A stretch of DNA of 64,000 bases, from positions 1,527,001 through 1,591,000 of the forward strand of contig NZ_CP041745.1 in assembly GCF_007556815.1 (NCBI RefSeq), in the 5' to 3' direction. The notes beneath the pieces are model-generated. The model ran no database searches. It worked only from the letters and a program-made list of their open reading frames with translations, and was not told where the DNA came from. The number at the start of each line of letters is the position of its first letter. Within the stretch, counting starts at the first letter, position 1. Below, piece by piece: positions 62,024 through 64,000 of this stretch. This DNA comes from Paraburkholderia megapolitana. GTDB taxonomy: Bacteria > Pseudomonadota > Gammaproteobacteria > Burkholderiales > Burkholderiaceae. The position numbers were made by a program, and so were the translations under genes.

Positions 62024-63033
62024 AACGACTGCAATGGGCGGCGCTGCCCGTCGGCGTCGCGATTCTGATCGGGCTCGTGTTGCACGAGGGCGCGCGCGAC
62101 GTGCTGCAGACGTTGCGCAGCGCCGGCTACGTGCTGCTATGGCTCGTGCCGTTGCATGCGCTGCCGCTGCTGCTCGATGCGTATGCGTGGCATCTGCTGC
62201 TCGCGCGGCGTGCGCGGCTCGTGTTTCTGTGGTGGGTGGCGGCGGTGCGCGAAGCGGTCAGCCGGTTGTTGCCGGTGGCGAGCGTGGGCGGCGAGATCGT
62301 CGGTATCCGGCTTGCGCGCTGGCGTGTCGACGACGCGAGCGCTGTGAGCGCATCGGTGATCGTCGAGGTGCTAGTTACGATGGCGGTGCAGTATGCGTTT
62401 GCGGCGCTGGGGCTCGTGCTGATCGTGGCGTCGAGCAGCGCCGCGGATACGTGGCACACGATCGGCGCCGCGCTGCTGCTGTCGTTACCGGTGCCGCTCG
62501 TCGCGGTCATGTTGATGCGGCGCGGCGGCATCTTTCAGGCGCTCGAGCGCTGGGCGGCACGCCTGCTCGGCGATGCGCATCCGTGGTTGCAGGGCATCGA
62601 CGGCAAGCGGCTCGATGTCGACATCGACGCGCTGATGCGCCGCACGGGGCTGCTGCTGTGCGCATTCGCGTGGCAGTTTGCCGGGTATGCGCTTGGCGCG
62701 CTCGAAACCTGGTGGGCGCTTTCGCTGCTCGGGCATCCGGTGTCGGTGGGCGGCGCGCTCGCCATCGAGGCGCTGACCCAGGCCGTACGTCACGCGGCGT
62801 TCATCGTGCCGGGGGGCGTCGGTGTGCAGGAGGCGACAATTGTGTTGCTCGCGCAACTATTTGGCGTGAACCATGAAGCGGCGCTGTCGCTTGCACTAGT
62901 CAAGCGGATGCGGGAAATCGTGTTCGGTTGTCTTGCGCTTGCGTCGTGGCAGGTGGCGGAGTTGATGCGAACGCGTACCCGGCGTGTCGGGCGTCCCGGA
63001 CGCAACGCGGAATCTCCCGCCGATCCGGTGTAA
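62020..63033 (+). CDS. hpnL: HpnL-family membrane protein
   Basis: 337 residues with about eight membrane helices of the lysylphosphatidylglycerol-synthase-TM/AglD type. Signature segments: AVREAVSRLLPVASVGGEIVGIRL, VSASVIVEVLVTM, ALTQAVRHAAFIVPGGVGVQEATIV, and LSLALVKRMREIVFGCL. The family may move hopanoid intermediates between leaflets, a role that is not settled. ATG overlaps the hpnK stop (ATGA). The downstream gap of 294 bases holds no gene. Confidence 0.9.
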   Translation: MKRLQWAALPVGVAILIGLVLHEGARDVLQTLRSAGYVLLWLVPLHALPLLLDAYAWHLLLARRARLVFLWWVAAVREAVSRLLPVASVGGEIVGIRLARWRVDDASAVSASVIVEVLVTMAVQYAFAALGLVLIVASSSAADTWHTIGAALLLSLPVPLVAVMLMRRGGIFQALERWAARLLGDAHPWLQGIDGKRLDVDIDALMRRTGLLLCAFAWQFAGYALGALETWWALSLLGHPVSVGGALAIEALTQAVRHAAFIVPGGVGVQEATIVLLAQLFGVNHEAALSLALVKRMREIVFGCLALASWQVAELMRTRTRRVGRPGRNAESPADPV

Positions 63034-63327
63034 GCACGCACCAGTACCGTTCGTACTTTGCGTTTCGATTGTGACAAACCGGTCGCCGCGCGAGGCGATC
63101 GGAAACAGCGATTCGATATCTTTGCAGCGCGCAACGCGAGGGTTGTTACCTCCGGCGTATCGTTGCGAAACGGAGCGCTGTATATTGCCGTTTTCGCCGG
63201 CGCGTATGCCGTGCATTCTGTCTGAGATTCCACGTCGAAGTGACTAAAGAAAGCGGATACTGACGTTCCGCGAACTGCAGGAATGACCGCGGACATCGAG
63301 GAAACAGCTTTCGCTGGGGAGCGTGAG

Positions 63328-64000
63328 ATGGGTAACCGTTCGTGGCTATATCTGCGGGATGACGCTCCGGATTCCGGCTACGCGCCGGAGCAGATTGCAG
63401 AAGCCAATAACAACTTTCCGACCCTGTGGAAAATTCTGCTCGCACAAGGCAATGCCGGTGACGCGATTCGCGCACAGCGTGTATTCGGCGATGCCGACAC
63501 GCCCAATCTGACTTCAGGTGCATTGCAGGCGCTCGAGCGGGTGCGCCGTGTGAGCGCCTGCTTCGCCCGCCACCCGCTATACCGGACGTTGCCCGAGCTC
63601 GCGCGGCAATTCGATGGGCTCGAGCGGTATCTGGCGGAGTGCATCGAAAAAACCGCAATCGACCCGCAACGTTTGTGCTTTTCGGCCAATCTCGACGAAC
63701 TGTCGTGGCTCGGCACCGAACCGCCCGCGCGGTTCATCGAACGAATGGGCGCGGAGTGCGACACCTGCTGGCACCAGGTCGAGACACGTCTCGACGCGCC
63801 GGCCGATCCGGCGCTCCTTGCCGCGCTCGAAATAAACGCGTTCGACGACTGGATGTCCTGGGCATGGAGTTTCGGCTTCGGTGGCCTGTCCCACGCGTAT
63901 TTCGACCGGCAGGACCCGCCGCGCGCCGAAAGCTTTACCGAATACCTCGACACCGAAGCGATGCATCTCGCCGACAGTTTCTGGCGTGTCAAAGGGGCGG
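63328..64000 (+). CDS. Unidentified protein, 3' end cut off by the window
   Basis: At least 224 residues from ATG 63328, with GGGGAG six bases before; no stop before the window edge. The N-terminus MGNRSWLYLRDDAPD recalls small Burkholderia hypothetical proteins, and the body is rich in Trp, Asp and Arg with no signal peptide or membrane segment. ALEINAFDDWMSWAWSFGFGG is a striking aromatic stretch. I cannot name the family. Confidence 0.7.
   Translation, partial: MGNRSWLYLRDDAPDSGYAPEQIAEANNNFPTLWKILLAQGNAGDAIRAQRVFGDADTPNLTSGALQALERVRRVSACFARHPLYRTLPELARQFDGLERYLAECIEKTAIDPQRLCFSANLDELSWLGTEPPARFIERMGAECDTCWHQVETRLDAPADPALLAALEINAFDDWMSWAWSFGFGGLSHAYFDRQDPPRAESFTEYLDTEAMHLADSFWRVKGA

Noticed and set aside
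1..64000. CRISPR array, tRNA, rRNA, insertion sequence or prophage
   Set aside because: No regular repeat-spacer pattern, no cloverleaf noticed, no transposase or integrase in any frame.

Overview
The window looks like a chromosomal segment of a high-GC betaproteobacterium of the Burkholderia/Paraburkholderia group. The evidence is a complete hut cluster in the order H-C-U-D-I-F-G, an hpnI-J-K-L hopanoid-modification block, a Burkholderia-type porin and neighbouring glgC/glgA genes. The assignment rests on gene content and codon use, not on a database search. I saw no rRNA, tRNA, insertion sequence or CRISPR array.

Layout. 1-8.2 kb is a patchwork of small transcription units: a cut-off MHS-family transporter, a helical-repeat protein, a membrane protein, a MerR regulator divergent from a secreted hydrolase, a Mug-type DNA glycosylase, an aldo/keto reductase, an NTF2-like protein, and a PRC-barrel lipoprotein coupled to an MFS transporter. 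8.3-14.1 kb holds an AzgA-type purine permease behind a structured leader, a secreted penicillin/AHL-acylase-type Ntn hydrolase and an NAD-dependent epimerase-like protein. 14.2-23.2 kb is the histidine-utilisation operon, with HutC operators at the promoter and a GNAT gene at the end. 23.2-30 kb carries a Sel1/LprI-like secreted protein, a MAPEG protein, a putative HTH protein, a LysR regulator divergent from an aminotransferase, and a DHA2-type exporter.

30-41.4 kb is the most interesting block. A regulator made of an HTH domain fused to a degenerate citrate-synthase domain is divergent from nine same-strand genes: a bicupin dioxygenase, a DapA-family aldolase, a CMD/AhpD-like protein, an ornithine-cyclodeaminase-family protein, a porin, an AAHS-type MFS importer, a 4,5-dihydroxyphthalate-decarboxylase-like protein, a Tat-exported thiamine-diphosphate enzyme and a dihaem cytochrome c. 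It reads as an uptake-plus-catabolism operon for an aromatic or similar carboxylic acid, with a periplasmic oxidation step that I cannot match to a described pathway.

41.4-52.4 kb is housekeeping or metabolic: a DUF3857/transglutaminase-like exported protein, a LivK-type binding protein, pdxY, glgA, glgC, an alpha/beta hydrolase and a luciferase-like flavin oxidoreductase. 52.4-58.4 kb is visibly richer in A/T and in AT-ending codons. It carries an FkbM methyltransferase behind a coupled 24-codon leader ORF, and a three-gene signalling system (BetR-HTH response regulator, short sulfite-oxidase-fold-like periplasmic protein, hybrid histidine kinase) with repeats upstream. 58.4-63 kb is hpnI-hpnJ-hpnK-hpnL, and the window ends inside an unidentified protein.

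Start codons were reassigned where a Shine-Dalgarno site, a signal peptide or gene overlap favoured another position; each entry says so.
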